Shown here piece after piece: positions 12,801 to 24,340 of a DNA stretch of 64,000 nt. Each line of letters begins with the position of its first letter. Position 1 is the first letter of the stretch. Origin of the DNA: Antedon mediterranea. Taxonomy: Eukaryota; Echinodermata; Crinoidea; Comatulida; Antedonidae. The translations under genes were made by a program, and so were the position numbers. The notes beneath the pieces were generated by a model, which made no database searches, was not told the DNA's origin, and saw only the letters and a program-made list of their open reading frames with translations. The stretch lies in contig NC_092677.1 of the NCBI RefSeq assembly GCF_964355755.1, positions 27,314,101 to 27,378,100 of the forward strand. The letters are read 5' to 3'.

Positions 12801-15800
12801 ATGATGTTGTCATTTATAACATTAATCATTAATTATAATGTTGTCATTAATAATGTTCATTCATCATACATTAACCTGAATTGTAGTGGTACAGTATCAT
12901 GGTACAGTATTTTGGTATGTATATTCTCATTGCAAATCGTAAAGAGTTGGGTTCAAATCATGTAGGAGTTGTTAAGGAAAGAAATATGTAAAATGTTTAT
13001 GCCTTGATTTGGTCCAGTGGCCAGAGAAGAGTCTGGGCTATGATACACTTTCTGAAAGCTGTATGGAGTAATGCTTATTTTTTACTCCATGGTTTAAAGT
13101 GTGAACAATTCTATCTCGTTTATGTTTGTTTGGCCACTGGACTGGAATCTGGACTTGGTGTGAATGCAGCTTTAAGTAGAAATCAAATTATATAAGCAAA
13201 GGGGCAGACAATCATGCAAAATGCATGCTGGGAAGGATAGCGATGTTGTGTATATATAAACATGTTTTGTTGTACACTACTGTACTATAGTATAAACTCA
13301 TGACCAAACTGAACTGGCAAATAACTGGAAAATGTCCCAAAACCAGATCCAAAATTCTGTCCTAATTATATTAAAATGCAGGCTAAAAAACCACACTACA
13401 ATTGTAAAGCTCTGTCTACATTATCAAACTAGTTTGACAAAAAAGTGTGATGTGTAAATATGGTAGTGCTATATCCAAATATGGTAGTGATATGACATCA
13501 TCATGTCCATATATGGGCACATCATATTTTTTTGTCATATAAAGTTTGATAGTGTAGACAGAGATTTAGCCAGTCTGATGATGTGAATTGAGATAAAAAT
13601 TAATAATCATGTTAATTAAATAAATTTAAAAATGTCTGTCTACTGGCACTATAAATCACAAGATCCGGAAGAAAATCTATTTTGCATAATTAAGCAATTA
13701 TTGTAATTGCATTTTCAACTTTCAAATATTATTTTTGGAATATTTGATGGATCTGGAGGGTGCTTTTAGCAACTGTAGTCATTACCCTTGACATGAACCA
13801 GATACTCTTGGTTACAAGTGTTTTATCCTGCCACGCTATCTAACTTTGTGATGCAAGAGTTATTTATATATGTCACTGTATAAGTATGTGGACATTTAGG
13901 TAACGGAACGTTTATACAGTACACTCTTTGAAAAAGAGTACAGATTGTCTACCACTGTACTCTCCAAATCACCTCTAGAAGGACTCCACCAGAAACAAGT
14001 TTACGAACTTAGTGGACTATTCTTGGTGTATAACATATAAACATTCCATACATTTGTATGCATATTTTGGCTGTTTGATATAAAAAGTGTAATCTTGTGG
14101 GTGTAAGTCTTACTTAGCCATGGCCACTCATCAACTTCAATGAAAGCCTATGTAATATCTGCTATTATTAATTTTTTGTTTTTTTATCTAACTTTACAAT
14201 ATATTACTAACATTGGTGTGTATATTTTAAGATGTATTATTTTTAAATAATTCAATTTTTTTTTTTATTTAAACATATGTCATGTTTAGTATTTTGTTTT
14301 GGTATAGTACATAAAAGATATAAATGGTAGTTTTAATAAGCCTTCCTCTAAGGGCAAAGTTCTAAGTTCTAATCCGATAAGCACTTCCGCGCCACAATAC
14401 AAGTTGAGGATGTGTGTATGGAAGCACCTATCATTCTAATGCTCTGTCTACACTATCAAACTTTTTGTGACAACAAAATGTGATGTGCCCATATATGGCC
14501 ATGATGATGTCATATCACTACCATATTTGGGCACATCACTACCATATTTGGGCACATCACACTAGTTTGATAGTGTAGACCAATCCTAACCACCTTCATA
14601 TTATATCCTCTCACTAATCTCACTATCCTTGATGTTGCACTCAATTTATAATAAGTTACTTACAACAAAAGGATGAATTAATAATCATTAATTGAACAAT
14701 AACAATAACCTATATGATTATCTTGTTTTACATGAAGATTAACAAATTATCAACAATTATAAACATCATAGGATATTGAAAATCCAAATTTACTCGCTTT
14801 ACTTTGATGTCTGCTTTCCATGAAATAAAAAACTCTTTTATCTTTTGCTTCAGATTTTGGAATATTTAAACGAATTTGGTATTTAATCCGGACTGACTTT
14901 CTCCGATGCTCTAAACCAGTTTATACCGTAAGAACTTTTCTTATTCTTATTTCCAAAAATCTTCTTGAGAAACTGTTTTCTTGTGATATGTTAGTTGATG
15001 TTGGTACAAATTCAACTTTACAGAATTATTTTTTACCTCCATGATTACAGTATATGATTTATGTCCTGCAAACTTCTCTTATTGCTTTTTTGTTTTAATT
15101 TTATTTAATATTAATTTTTCTTTTTTTCTTCTACATTTACAGGATAGGATGGTAGTACTCCTAATAGGAAATGCCGTCAATTGGTCACTGTAAGTGATTA
15201 AAATATATCTATTACCTTGGCTCTATGATGCCCTGTCAGATGTAGCCCTCCTCAAACCTCTGACATTCCTTTCTGTGCTGCGCTGTCCTATTACCTTGGC
15301 TCCATGTTGCCCTGTCAGATGTAGCCCTCCTCAAACCTCTGACATTCCTTTCTGTGCTGCGCTGTCCTATTACCTTGGCTCCATGTTGCCCTGTCAGATG
15401 TAGCCCTCCTCAAACCTCTGACATTCCTTTCTGTGCTGCGCTGTCCTATTACCTTGGCTCCATGTTGCCCTGTCAGTAGCCCTCCTCAAACCTCTGACAT
15501 TCCTTTCTGTGCTGCGCTGTCCTATTACCTTGGCTCTATGTTGCCCTGTCAGATGTAGCCCTCCTCAAACCTCTGACATTCCTTTCTGTGCTGCGCTGTC
15601 CTATTACCTTGGCTCCATGTTGCCCTGTCAGTAGCCCTCCTCAAACCTCTGACATTCCTTTCTGTGCTGCGCTGTCCTATTACCTTGGCTCCATGTTGCC
15701 CTGTCAGTAGCCCTCCTCAAACCTCTGACATTCTTTTCTGTGCTGCGCTGTCCTATTACCTTGGCTCCATGTTGCCCTGTCAGTAGCCCTCCTCAAACCT

Positions 15801-18800
15801 CTGACATTCCTTTCTGTGCTGCGCTGTCCTATTACCTTGGCTCTATGTTGCCCTGTCAGATGTAGCCCTCCTCAAACCTCTGACATTCCTTTCTGTGCTG
15901 CGCTGTCCTATTACCTTGGCTCCATGTTGCCCTGTCAGATGTAGCCCTCCTCAAACCTCTGACATTCCTTTCTGTGCTGCGCTGTCCTATTACCTTGGCT
16001 CCATGTTGCCCTGTCAGTAGCCCTCCTCAAACCTCTGACATTCTTTTCTGTGCTGCGCTGTCCTATTACCTTGGCTCCATGTTGCCCTGTCAGTAGCCCT
16101 CCTCAAACCTCTGACATTCCTTTCTGTGCTGCGCTGTCCTATTACCTTGGCTCTATGTTGCCCTGTCAGATGTAGCCCTCCTCAAATCTCTGACATTCCT
16201 TTCTGTGCTGCGCTGTCCTATTACCTTGGCTCCATGTTGCCCTGTCAGTAGCCCTCCTCAAACCTCTGACATTCCTTTCTGTGCTGCGCTGTCCTATTAC
16301 CTTGGCTCTATGTTGCCCTGTCAGATGTAGCCCTCCTCAAACCTCTGACATTCCTTTCTGTGCTGCGCTGTCCTATTACCTTGGCTCCATGTTGCCCTGT
16401 CAGTAGCCCTCCTCAAACCTCTGACATTCCTTTCTGTGCTGCGCTGTCCTATTACCTTGGCTCTATGTTGCCCTGTCAGATGTAGCCCTCCTCAAACCTC
16501 TGACATTCCTTTCTGTGCTGCGCTGTCCTATTACCTTGGCTCCATGTTGCCCTGTCAGATGTAGCCCTCCTCAAACCTCTGACATTCCTTTCTGTGCTGC
16601 GCTGTCCTATTACCTTGGCTCTATGTTGCCCTGTCAGATGTAGCCCTCCTCAAACCTCTGACATTCCTTTCTGTGCTGCGCTGTCCTATTACCTTGGCTC
16701 CATGTTGCCCTGTCAGATGTAGCCCTCCTCAAACCTCTGACATTCCTTTCTGTGCTGCGCTGTCCTATTACCTTGGCTCTATGATGCCCTGTCAGATGTA
16801 GCCCTCCTCAAACCTCTGACATTCCTTTCTGTGCTGCGCTGTCCTATTACCTTGGCTCTATGATGCCCTGTCAGATGTAGCCCTCCTCAAACCTCTGACA
16901 TTCCTTTCTGTGCTGCGCTGTCCTATTACCTTGGCTCCATGTTGCCCTGTCAGATGTAGCCCTCCTCAAACCTCTGACATTCCTTTCTGTGCTGCGCTGT
17001 CCTATTACCTTGGCTCCATGTTGCCCTGTCAGATGTAGCCCTCCTCAAACCTCTGACATTCCTTTCTGTGCTGCGCTGTCCTATTACCTTGGCTCTATGT
17101 TGCCCTGTCAGATGTAGCCCTCCTCAAACCTCTGACATTCCTTTCTGTGCTGCGCTGTCCTATTACCTTGGCTCCATGTTGCCCTGTCAGATGTAGCCCT
17201 CCTCAAACCTCTGACATTCCTTTCTGTGCTGCGCTGTCCTATTACCTTGGCTCCATGTTGCCCTGTCAGATGTAGCCCTCCTCAAACCTCTGACATTCCT
17301 TTCTGTGCTGCGCTGTCCTATTACCTTGGCTCCATGTTGCCCTGTCAGATGTAGCCCTCCTCAAACCTCTGACATTCCTTTCTGTGCTGCGCTGTCCTAT
17401 TACCTTGGCTCCATGTTGCCCTGTCAGTAGCCCTCCTCAAACCTCTGACATTCCTTTCTGTGCTGCGCTGTCCTATTACCTTGGCTCCATGTTGCCCTGT
17501 CAGATGTAGCCCTCCTCAAACCTCTGACATTCCTTTCTGTGCTGCGCTGTCCTATTACCTTGGCTCCATGTTGCCCTGTCAGATGTAGCCCTCCTCAAAC
17601 CTCTGACATTCCTTTCTGTGCTGCGCTGTCCTATTACCTTGGCTCCATGTTGCCCTGTCAGATGTAGCCCTCCTCAAACCTCTGACATTCCTTTCTGTGC
17701 TGCGCTGTCCTATTACCTTGGCTCCATGTTGCCCTGTCAGATGTAGCCCTCCTCAAACCTCTGACATTCCTTTCTGTGCTGCGCTGTCCTATTACCTTGG
17801 CTCCATGTTGCCCTGTCAGATGTAGCCCTCCTCAAACCTCTGACATTCCTTTCTGTGCTGCGCTGTCCTATTACCTTGGCTCCATGTTGCCCTGTCAGAT
17901 GTAGCCCTTCTCAAACCTCTGACATTCCTTTCTGTGCTGCGCTGTCCTAGCCCAAGTTGTTCCTGTATCAGATATAATATCGTCCTTTCATAATAATCAT
18001 ATCATAACTCAGGAACATCTTGATACAATAATACTAACACTTTTGAATACATAAATGATTTATATTCACTGCAGCTTTGTAATTTAAACTTATATATTTC
18101 TCTTTATCAGTATAATAGTTGGTCTTGTTAAACAACCGAAGGACTTTGCTTCGTTCCTGCTAGCAATATTCATTGTGAATCTACTCCTGTATCTCATGTT
18201 CTACATTATAATGAAGGTAACCTCCTTGTTTATTGACAATATTCATTGTGAATCTACTCCTGTACCTAATGTTCTACATTATAATGAAGGTAACCTACAT
18301 GTTTCGTTATTGACAATATTCATTGTGAATCTACTCCTGTACCTAATGTTCTACATTATAATGAAGGTAACCTCCTTGTTTATTGACAATATTCATTGTG
18401 AATCTACTCCTGTATCTCATGTTCTACATTATAATGAAGGTAACCTCCTTGTTTATTGACAATATTCATTGTGAATCTACTCCTGTACCTAATGTTCTAC
18501 ATTATAATGAAGGTAACCTCCTTGTTTATTGACAATATTCATTGTGAATCTACTCCTGTACCTAATGTTCTACATTATAATGAAGGTAACCTCCTTGTTT
18601 ATTGACAATATTCATTGTGAATCTACTCCTGTACCTAATGTTCTACATTATAATGAAGGTAACCTCCTTGTTTATTGACAATATTCATTGTGAATCTACT
18701 CCTGTATCTCATGTTCTACATTATAATGAAGGTAACCTCCTTGTTTATTGACAATATTCATTGTGAATCTACTCCTGTACCTAATGTTCTACATTATAAT

Positions 18801-19780
18801 GAAGGTAACCTCCTTGTTTATTGACAATATTCATTGTGAATCTACTCCTGTACCTAATGTTCTACATTATAATGAAGGTAACCTCCTTGTTTATTGACAA
18901 TATTCATTGTGAATATACTCCTGTAAATCAAAATCTTTAAAACCAGATTTTGTTATTTTTCTGTTTTCAGATTCGTTGTAAAGAACGCATCATCCCCGTA
19001 GCTATCATATTCCTCGTATGTACTGGTATCATCTGGATTTTCGCTCTGTATTTCTTCTCACTTGGTCTAACTCAATGGCAGGTAAGTACTATAAAGGGTC
19101 AGAGGTCAAGGGTTAAGTCCAAGCTGCTAGAAACATGTTTACTTACCCTTGGAAGTGAGAGGGTTTTTTATTTCCTAGTTCGTCATTTTCTGTTCTTGTT
19201 CACCTGGTACGATGAATACTTTTTCTTTCTGTTTTTCAGAAAACTCCCGCACAATCTAGAGAAGGTAATGAAGAGTGCATCCTGATGGGCTTCTATGATG
19301 GCCATGACATCTGGCACTTCCTCTCCGCAGCTGCCATGTTCTTTTCTTTTATGGTGAGTTTATTTTAATTTTGTTCCCCTAGTACATGGCAACAATTTTC
19401 TGAAGATACACCATCACTAAATTACCATAATGTTTAATAATCATTTTTTTACTGACAGCATCATTGCATTTGATAGACTGCAACAAATCAGTACACTCAT
19501 TTTTCTGAAAGTGTACAATGAATGAATATAGCATATTCAATTGCATAGAACAAGAGTCATGAATTTTTAATTTGTTTGGTACTGCAATAACATGGGATCT
19601 TGTTGATAGTTTTATATGCCATAAGAAAATGTATTAAATTACCATGTCAATAAAATAATAACTTAATATTAATGGGTGTTAGCGAGAGTTCAATAACTTT
19701 ATTCTTTTTATTTTCAGCTTGTTCTCGTATTAGACGATGATCTTGATAACAAACCAAGAACAGAGATTCAGGTCTTCTAA
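9733..19780 (+). CDS. SIDT: SID1 transmembrane family member (SIDT1/SIDT2-like), C-terminal seven exons
   Basis: Seven exons (9733-9835, 14854-14927, 15143-15189, 18111-18216, 18971-19081, 19240-19353, 19718-19780) join in frame with GT-AG borders to give 205 residues and a TAA stop. About five hydrophobic membrane segments are visible. Family hallmarks include YYMGQWKLD, the D-x-GIF-(K/R)-R stretch before the conserved TD/C region, DRMVxLLxGNxxNWSL, DFASxLLAI, LLLYxxFYIIMK, KTPAxSRE, a His-x3-His pair in HDIWHFLSA, and the terminal LDDDLD. Known family role: multi-pass proteins of plasma membrane and endolysosomes linked to dsRNA and cholesterol handling, in the CREST-like group whose metal site uses conserved His and Asp residues; HDIWH fits the C-terminal His pair. 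This is roughly the last quarter of a protein of about 800 residues. Upstream exons were not found. SIDT1 and SIDT2 cannot be separated from this part, and an invertebrate gene may be ancestral to both. Confidence 0.93.
10595..10733. mobile_element. MITE copy 1 (GTCTACACTATCAAA terminal inverted repeats)
   Basis: Bounded by AAGCTTGGTCTACACTGCCAAA on the left and TTTGATAGTGTAAACAGAGCTT on the right, imperfect inverted repeats. The interior shares GTGATGTGCxCATATATGG and GATGATGTCATATCACTACC with the other two copies. There is no coding capacity, so it must have been moved by another element's transposase. Confidence 0.8.
12723..12860. repeat. Minisatellite, about 23-bp unit ATAATGTTGTCATTTATAACATT
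   Basis: About five imperfect copies of a unit that is itself partly palindromic (AATGTT...AACATT). The first two are 23 bp apart; later ones are spaced more irregularly. Confidence 0.8.
13408..13565. mobile_element. MITE copy 2, same family, inverted interior
   Basis: Left end AGCTCTGTCTACATTATCAAA and right end TTTGATAGTGTAGACAGAG form inverted repeats of about 20 bp. The interior (ATGGTAGTGATATGACATCATC) is the reverse complement of the interiors of copies 1 and 3, so this copy lies in the opposite orientation. Confidence 0.85.
14441..14582. mobile_element. MITE copy 3, same family
   Basis: Left end GCTCTGTCTACACTATCAAA, right end TTTGATAGTGTAGAC. It has a small internal duplication (ACCATATTTGGGCACATCAC twice in tandem) that the other copies lack. 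It ends 271 bp upstream of SIDT-like exon B. Confidence 0.85.
14854..14927 (+). CDS. SIDT: SIDT-like exon B (cytosolic/loop segment)
   Basis: A 74-bp exon after TTTTGCTTCAG and before GTAAGA. With the leftover G of the previous exon it reads D-F-G-I-F-K-R and continues to C-S-K-P-V-Y-T, matching the conserved family stretch before DRM. It is too short to stand out as an open frame. It was located from the phase (1 to 0) and the family pattern. Confidence 0.9.
15143..15189 (+). CDS. SIDT: SIDT-like exon C ([15 protein letters not shown])
   Basis: A 47-bp exon between TTTACAG and GTAAGT, encoding [15 protein letters not shown] plus two bases of the next codon. It is very small and lies only 21 bp upstream of a 2.7-kb tandem array. 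Confidence 0.92.
15211..17949. repeat. 79/76-bp tandem array, 35 units, in a SIDT intron
   Basis: The unit runs CTGTCCTATTACCTTGGCTC to TTCTGTGCTGCG. Length arithmetic and the count of GTCAGTAG versus GTCAGATGTAG forms agree on 35 units, nine of which lack an ATG triplet and are 76 bp. The GC content of about 50% contrasts sharply with its AT-rich surroundings. Units also differ at CTCCATG/CTCTATG and TTGCCC/ATGCCC. The array starts 21 bp after the donor of exon C. A reading frame of 69 codons at its start is a by-product. Confidence 0.97.
18111..18216 (+). CDS. SIDT: SIDT-like exon D (membrane segment; source of the downstream tandem repeat)
   Basis: Begins after TCTTTATCAG and ends AATGAAG|GTAACC. 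It encodes [19 protein letters not shown] and [12 protein letters not shown]. Its last 50 or so bases, with the donor site, are the founder of the 73-bp array that follows. Confidence 0.92.
18168..18912 (+). repeat. 73-bp tandem array made of exon end plus splice donor
   Basis: The last ~50 bp of exon D, the GAAG|GTAACC donor and the next ~20 bp of intron are repeated. Donor GTs fall at 18217 (the authentic one), then 18290, 18367, 18440, 18513, 18586, 18659, 18732, 18805 and 18878. All spacings are 73 bp except one of 77. A final partial copy (18900-18918) lacks the donor. Copies carry either TATCTCATG as in the exon or TACCTAATG. Confidence 0.97.
18971..19081 (+). CDS. SIDT: SIDT-like exon E (membrane segment)
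   Basis: A 111-bp phase-0 exon between CTGTTTTCAG and GTAAGT, encoding [13 protein letters not shown] through LGLTQWQ, one long hydrophobic segment. Confidence 0.94.
19240..19353 (+). CDS. SIDT: SIDT-like exon F ([13 protein letters not shown] metal-site motif)
   Basis: A 114-bp phase-0 exon after GTTTTTCAG and before GTGAGT. It encodes [18 protein letters not shown], then [10 protein letters not shown] with the His-x3-His pair, then the start of the last membrane segment. Confidence 0.94.
19718..19780 (+). CDS. SIDT: SIDT-like exon G (C-terminus and stop)
   Basis: Follows TTTATTTTCAG. It encodes [20 protein letters not shown] and a TAA stop at 19778-19780. The acidic LDDDLD tail and hydrophobic-Val-Phe end match vertebrate SIDT proteins. 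Confidence 0.95.
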   Translation, partial: LVLVLDDDLDNKPRTEIQVF

Positions 19781-19875
19781 TGAATATGTATTTATGCAAA
19801 TAAACCTGCTGAATATGTATTTTATGCAAATCAACCTGCTGAATATTGCTTTGTATTAAAGAGTAAAATGAAATC
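19781..19875 (+). promoter_or_regulatory. SIDT-like 3' UTR with poly(A) signals and a doubled motif
   Basis: Directly after the stop, the segment CTGAATATGTATTTATGCAAAT-like is repeated about 2.5 times. AATAAA lies at 19799-19804 and ATTAAA at about 19856. Either could direct cleavage; the true 3' end cannot be placed from sequence alone. Confidence 0.5.
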
Positions 19876-21218
19876 ACATTGTATCTGCTGCCCTCAACAT
19901 GAGTGTTGCTAACTCTTGTTGTTGGTTGTAGACAAGTTTTATACTGTGTAACCATGGTAAATGTGTGTATCCATTTTAATTTGTAGATGTTAAGATAATG
20001 GTTTTAAAAATGTATTTTTGAGCAATAACCTTCAGTGTAGGGGTAAGAGGACAACAGTAACAGTATAACAAATGACTAGTATAAAAATGTATGCCCCTAT
20101 TGTTGATGCATCGGTATAAATGATATGCACCTTCTGCCTTCCATCTTAAAATCCTTGGTCCGAATCACGCCAGACTCCAGGGTTTAAACATAGTATTAGA
20201 ATATTGATGTTTTATAAATGTGTTTTTTTTTTCTTGGTAAATGCAATTATTGAGCCTGGCAGTTATAAATGCAATCACACTATTAGAAATTTAAACTAGA
20301 TCACGCATTCTAATGCGTATCGTTGATGGCGCTAATTTGAGTTAGGATTAAGATTGAATGTGCATGCACTCTCAATGGAACCCCTTAAAATGTTATAACC
20401 CTTGGACAGCAAAGTCTTGTCTAAATCAACTTGAATATAAACGTACTTAAAGAATGTGCAAAGTAAGTTAAGACAAATGTCTTGGTTAAGTAGCGTTAGT
20501 TAGTCTTTGTGGGCGTACAAGGACAACAACATTCAACAACATAATTGCACGTAGACATTTAAATGCTAGTTTAGGCTAGACAATTTCGCAACAAACTAAG
20601 CCCAGGAAAGAAAAATAATTTAATATTCGAACAATGATTTAGGTCAGTTATTAGTTCATTTATTGTTTTACTCAAACTTAGTGGAACCAGGCAAGAGTGA
20701 AATTATCTCTCTTCCCTGGTGGGACTGCTATGCTGTTAATGTACACACATGCTACGAGTCTGGATCTTCCATTCGTTTTCAAGCATTTATTGGGGGTTTT
20801 TTTTTTGGGGGTGGGGGGGGGGGTGTAACATGATCATGATCAAAATGTATAATGTTCAAAGTAGATTAATGATTAGATAATTAGATGAATCATAGCATTA
20901 TTATAACATTCCACCAGATTATGGTAACATGGTGTTGGTGTTCTTAGTTTTAAGAAACCCAACGACTTTCAGAATGATTCGCCAATCCACGGCATTAAAG
21001 TATTACGAGTTCCAATGTAGATAATATAAAAGTTTCAATGCAAATATTGAAGATTGTGCAATTTTATGTAAAAATATATAGAATAGTCTATAATTAATGA
21101 TAATGATTGTTGTAAATAATAAGTTTATATGTTTTAATGATTTAATTTCTTTACTGTACTCACATGGTACTGGTATAAGACAACCTCCTAATCAAATGTA
21201 CCCAATCAGTATACAGTA

Positions 21219-21411
21219 CAGTCAACTCTCCCCATACCAGACTCTCTGAAAACCGGAAACTCTCCCAAAACCAGACTTTTCTTAATGTCCAAAAGGTCCC
21301 AAATTCATTATTACCATTAAAAACACATTCTGAAGACCAGACTTTCCAGAAAACCATACATATTTGGCCAGTTCAAAGGTGTCTGATATTGAGAGAGTTG
21401 ACTGTATACAG
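21219..21411. mobile_element. MITE with ACAGTCAACTCTC terminal inverted repeats, TA-flanked
   Basis: TACAGTCAACTCTCCCCATACC on the left mirrors GAGAGAGTTGACTGTA on the right. The ends are bordered by TA, consistent with a Tc1/mariner-pogo type target. The interior consists of variants of ACCAGACTxTCxxAAAACC. It has no transposase. Degenerate relatives occur at 40225-40370 and 40797-40955. Confidence 0.75.
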
Positions 21412-24261
21412 TTCATATTATTCTTTAGTAATTAGACAAAAAGAATATAATTAGTTTAATTAATTAAAACAATTGTAAACAAACCAATTGGATTACTAAC
21501 TTATGAGTCCTACGAACCGGATGAACATTTACGACGTAATTAGTGGTTTTTTGTTTTTGTTTACCTTACTGTATCCTTAATGCAATTTTTCTTAGGTAAG
21601 CATAGAATTGATTAGAATCAATTATTATTAACTTGTTGTTATGGAAACAACAACAAACAATATTTTAAAGAGCATTTTTATCAAATTTGTGCCAGTATCG
21701 TATCATTTTGGTTTGCTATAATTACCAATTAATTATAATTAATCATTTTTTATAATTATAATTAATTATATCATTTTTATATTAAAATTTGATTGATTTT
21801 ATTTATCTTGCTTTATTGTCCCACCCGGTTTACTAGTTCATTTATTAATGGCTCTAAAAATGTTTTTTAAAACATACATTTTGTATTACAATTAATGTAA
21901 TTTGTATATTAATCTGAATAATGCAGTAGACCTCTATAAAAAAGAAACCTTCAGCATCTAACAGTCGTAGTGTAGTAGTAAGTTTACCCTTTATAAAACT
22001 ATTCCCTGAATAGCAGTGTCCTAAAGGAGATGTACTACTGTAATCACTATGTCTCTCTGACAGACAATAATAATACTACTTACTTAATTACTTACTTAGT
22101 CTCAAACTTATATAACTAGATTCTTTCATAACTTCCTATCTGCCAATAATAATACTGTACTTTAAAAGAACAATTATTCATTTTCCACTTCTGCCAACAA
22201 ATTAGAAATGATTACTTAAAAAAATCTTGATTTTTTACAATATATTATTAAATATTATATCTATCGTATTAAATGTATACACTGTTAAAAATATAATTTA
22301 TAGTTTTGACTTTTAATTAAGTTTTAATTATTAAGTCTACCTCTCATAATATTACATGTTTTCTTTAAATTGATAATTAATATCTCATTATAATTGTTGA
22401 TATAGTTTTATGACCTCAGAACATGATTTTATTGGAAGTACAATAAATATAGTGCACAATATAACTTCAAGACTCTTTTATATGCCCCTCAATTTAATTA
22501 ATATTTATATTCTCTAATTATAGGTTTATTATAGACCCTACTGATGACAGTTAGAGTGTGAGAAAAATTACTAAATCAAAATTTTGATTTTTAATATTAA
22601 AATGTACCTGATACTGAATTTATGAATATTAAATCCACCTTATAAATATTCATAAGGAAGATCCTAGGATTTTTTGTTACAGCGCCCTCTACAGCTGTAA
22701 AAGTTTTTGATGGGATAATCAGGCCCTACAGGCAGGTTTTTCCTGAAAAAAGTAAGTTTTGGACTAATTTTCAAACGTTCTATTCATAATTACTGCTATA
22801 TACATGTTTATTTGGTTATAAAATAAACAAAAATGAATATTAAATGTAATTTTATTTGAGTTTTCTGGTTGGCTAGGCCTAGCCTATTCCCAATCCAGGC
22901 TGTGTAGGCCTAGCCCTAGCCTAGTGGCAGCGAATACCCGTGGCAGCAGGTGTGCATCATGAGGAGAGGATGGATAAGATACACCATGCTTGAATAATAT
23001 ATAAGGAGCAGGAAAACTACAGAAGGCGCTCGTCATGAAAACTAATAGGTTTTTTCTTTACATATTCCGTATATAGTCTTAATTAGGAAAATGGTTCATC
23101 AATCATATACTGGAAAAATGGAAATAAAGCCAAGCCATGTGGAATATACCAGATTGTTTTCATAGTAAACATAGAGTGGCAGAGCAAAGCATAATTCCAT
23201 TGGCTGGGACTCATCTCCCTGCCTAACATCGTGCTCCCAGTTTTGATATAGGGTTTTTTTTTTTAATATAAAATTGCTCAAAACACAAACAAATTTAGAA
23301 ATTTGACATGCTGTTCAACCATCTGTGGTCATAATTCATTGATTTTTTTTCAAAAAAACTCACATGCAGTAGCTAGCCACCACGGCATCTCTCCTGGTCT
23401 CAATGATAAGTAGAGGGCAGTCTTCACGTAAAAAATAATAACTCCTTTTTTTTACCTAAGATGTTGGCATGCAGTTAGACATACTGTATGGGCAGAGGAA
23501 GGTTGAAAACCAGACATGTGGGTGGGTGGGGTGTATATATGTTTAGCAATTCAATTCACAATTTATCCCAATCCCCCATCATCTGTATGACCATTTCCAG
23601 ACTATTTCACAGTAGATTGCATATCTAATGAAATTTTACATTTACACTGAAAACCCATTAAAACTATCCTATTATAAATTCTCAAATACCGTTGTTCAAA
23701 TATAACGGCCTTATAATATTGATTGCTTTGAAGCTGGCGTTGCATTTTCCAGGTTAATTAAAAAAATGATATTACATAACACGCAATTGTCTAGGTAATC
23801 CACCAATCAGACGCTTTGTTTTCAGTCCTTGAGTAGATGCATCTCTTATGTTCAGCTCTATTATTGTAGATTGAATTGTGAGATTAAAGCATCTCTAATA
23901 ATGACATAGTGTAACACAATTTCAACTCTAATACGCATTTGTTATTTTCTCCAGTTATATATTTTGTTTTCTTGCGAGAAACTACAGAATGGATTATAAT
24001 TTATCATGCTTAAACTAAACCTCATTGGATTTTATGGTATAAAGTAGAAAGATACAACCCCAAATTAGGATGGCTATCTGTGACAGTGGCTGTTTGTGTA
24101 CTAATACACCGGGTACCCCCCCCCCCCTCCCCCTACTCATCTCGAAAGATGTACTAGGTTCTTTAAAATGCACATGAGCTACTGTAGATGTGTAAACTGG
24201 ACCTACAGTTTATTATAGTCCTTATACCAGAAGATTTGTTCTACCACCAGAACTACGGAGT

Positions 24262-24340
24262 GAGTGAGCCTTGAACCCTTGCCGATATTATGGCTATGTA
24301 TTTAGGTTCCACTGTCTTAACTGCTCGGTAACTAACTTGC
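24262..24340 (-). mobile_element. tRNA-related SINE remnant
   Basis: Read on the minus strand it shows an A-box-like CCGAGCAGTTAAGACAGTGG (24309-24328) and, about 45 bp on, a B-box-like AAGGGTTCAAGGCTC (24267-24281). This is the spacing and order of an internal RNA polymerase III promoter of Leu/Ser-type tRNA origin. The cloverleaf is degenerate, so a SINE fossil is more likely than a tRNA gene. Confidence 0.45.

Larger units (their letters stand above)
9836..14853. other. SIDT-like intron A: AT-rich, three MITE copies, a small minisatellite
   Basis: No exon other than those listed is needed to keep the frame. The intron contains three copies of one inverted-repeat element (listed separately) and a short TGTTGTCATTTATAACATT repeat. 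Open frames at 11009-11224 and 13004-13195 show no family resemblance. Confidence 0.6.
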
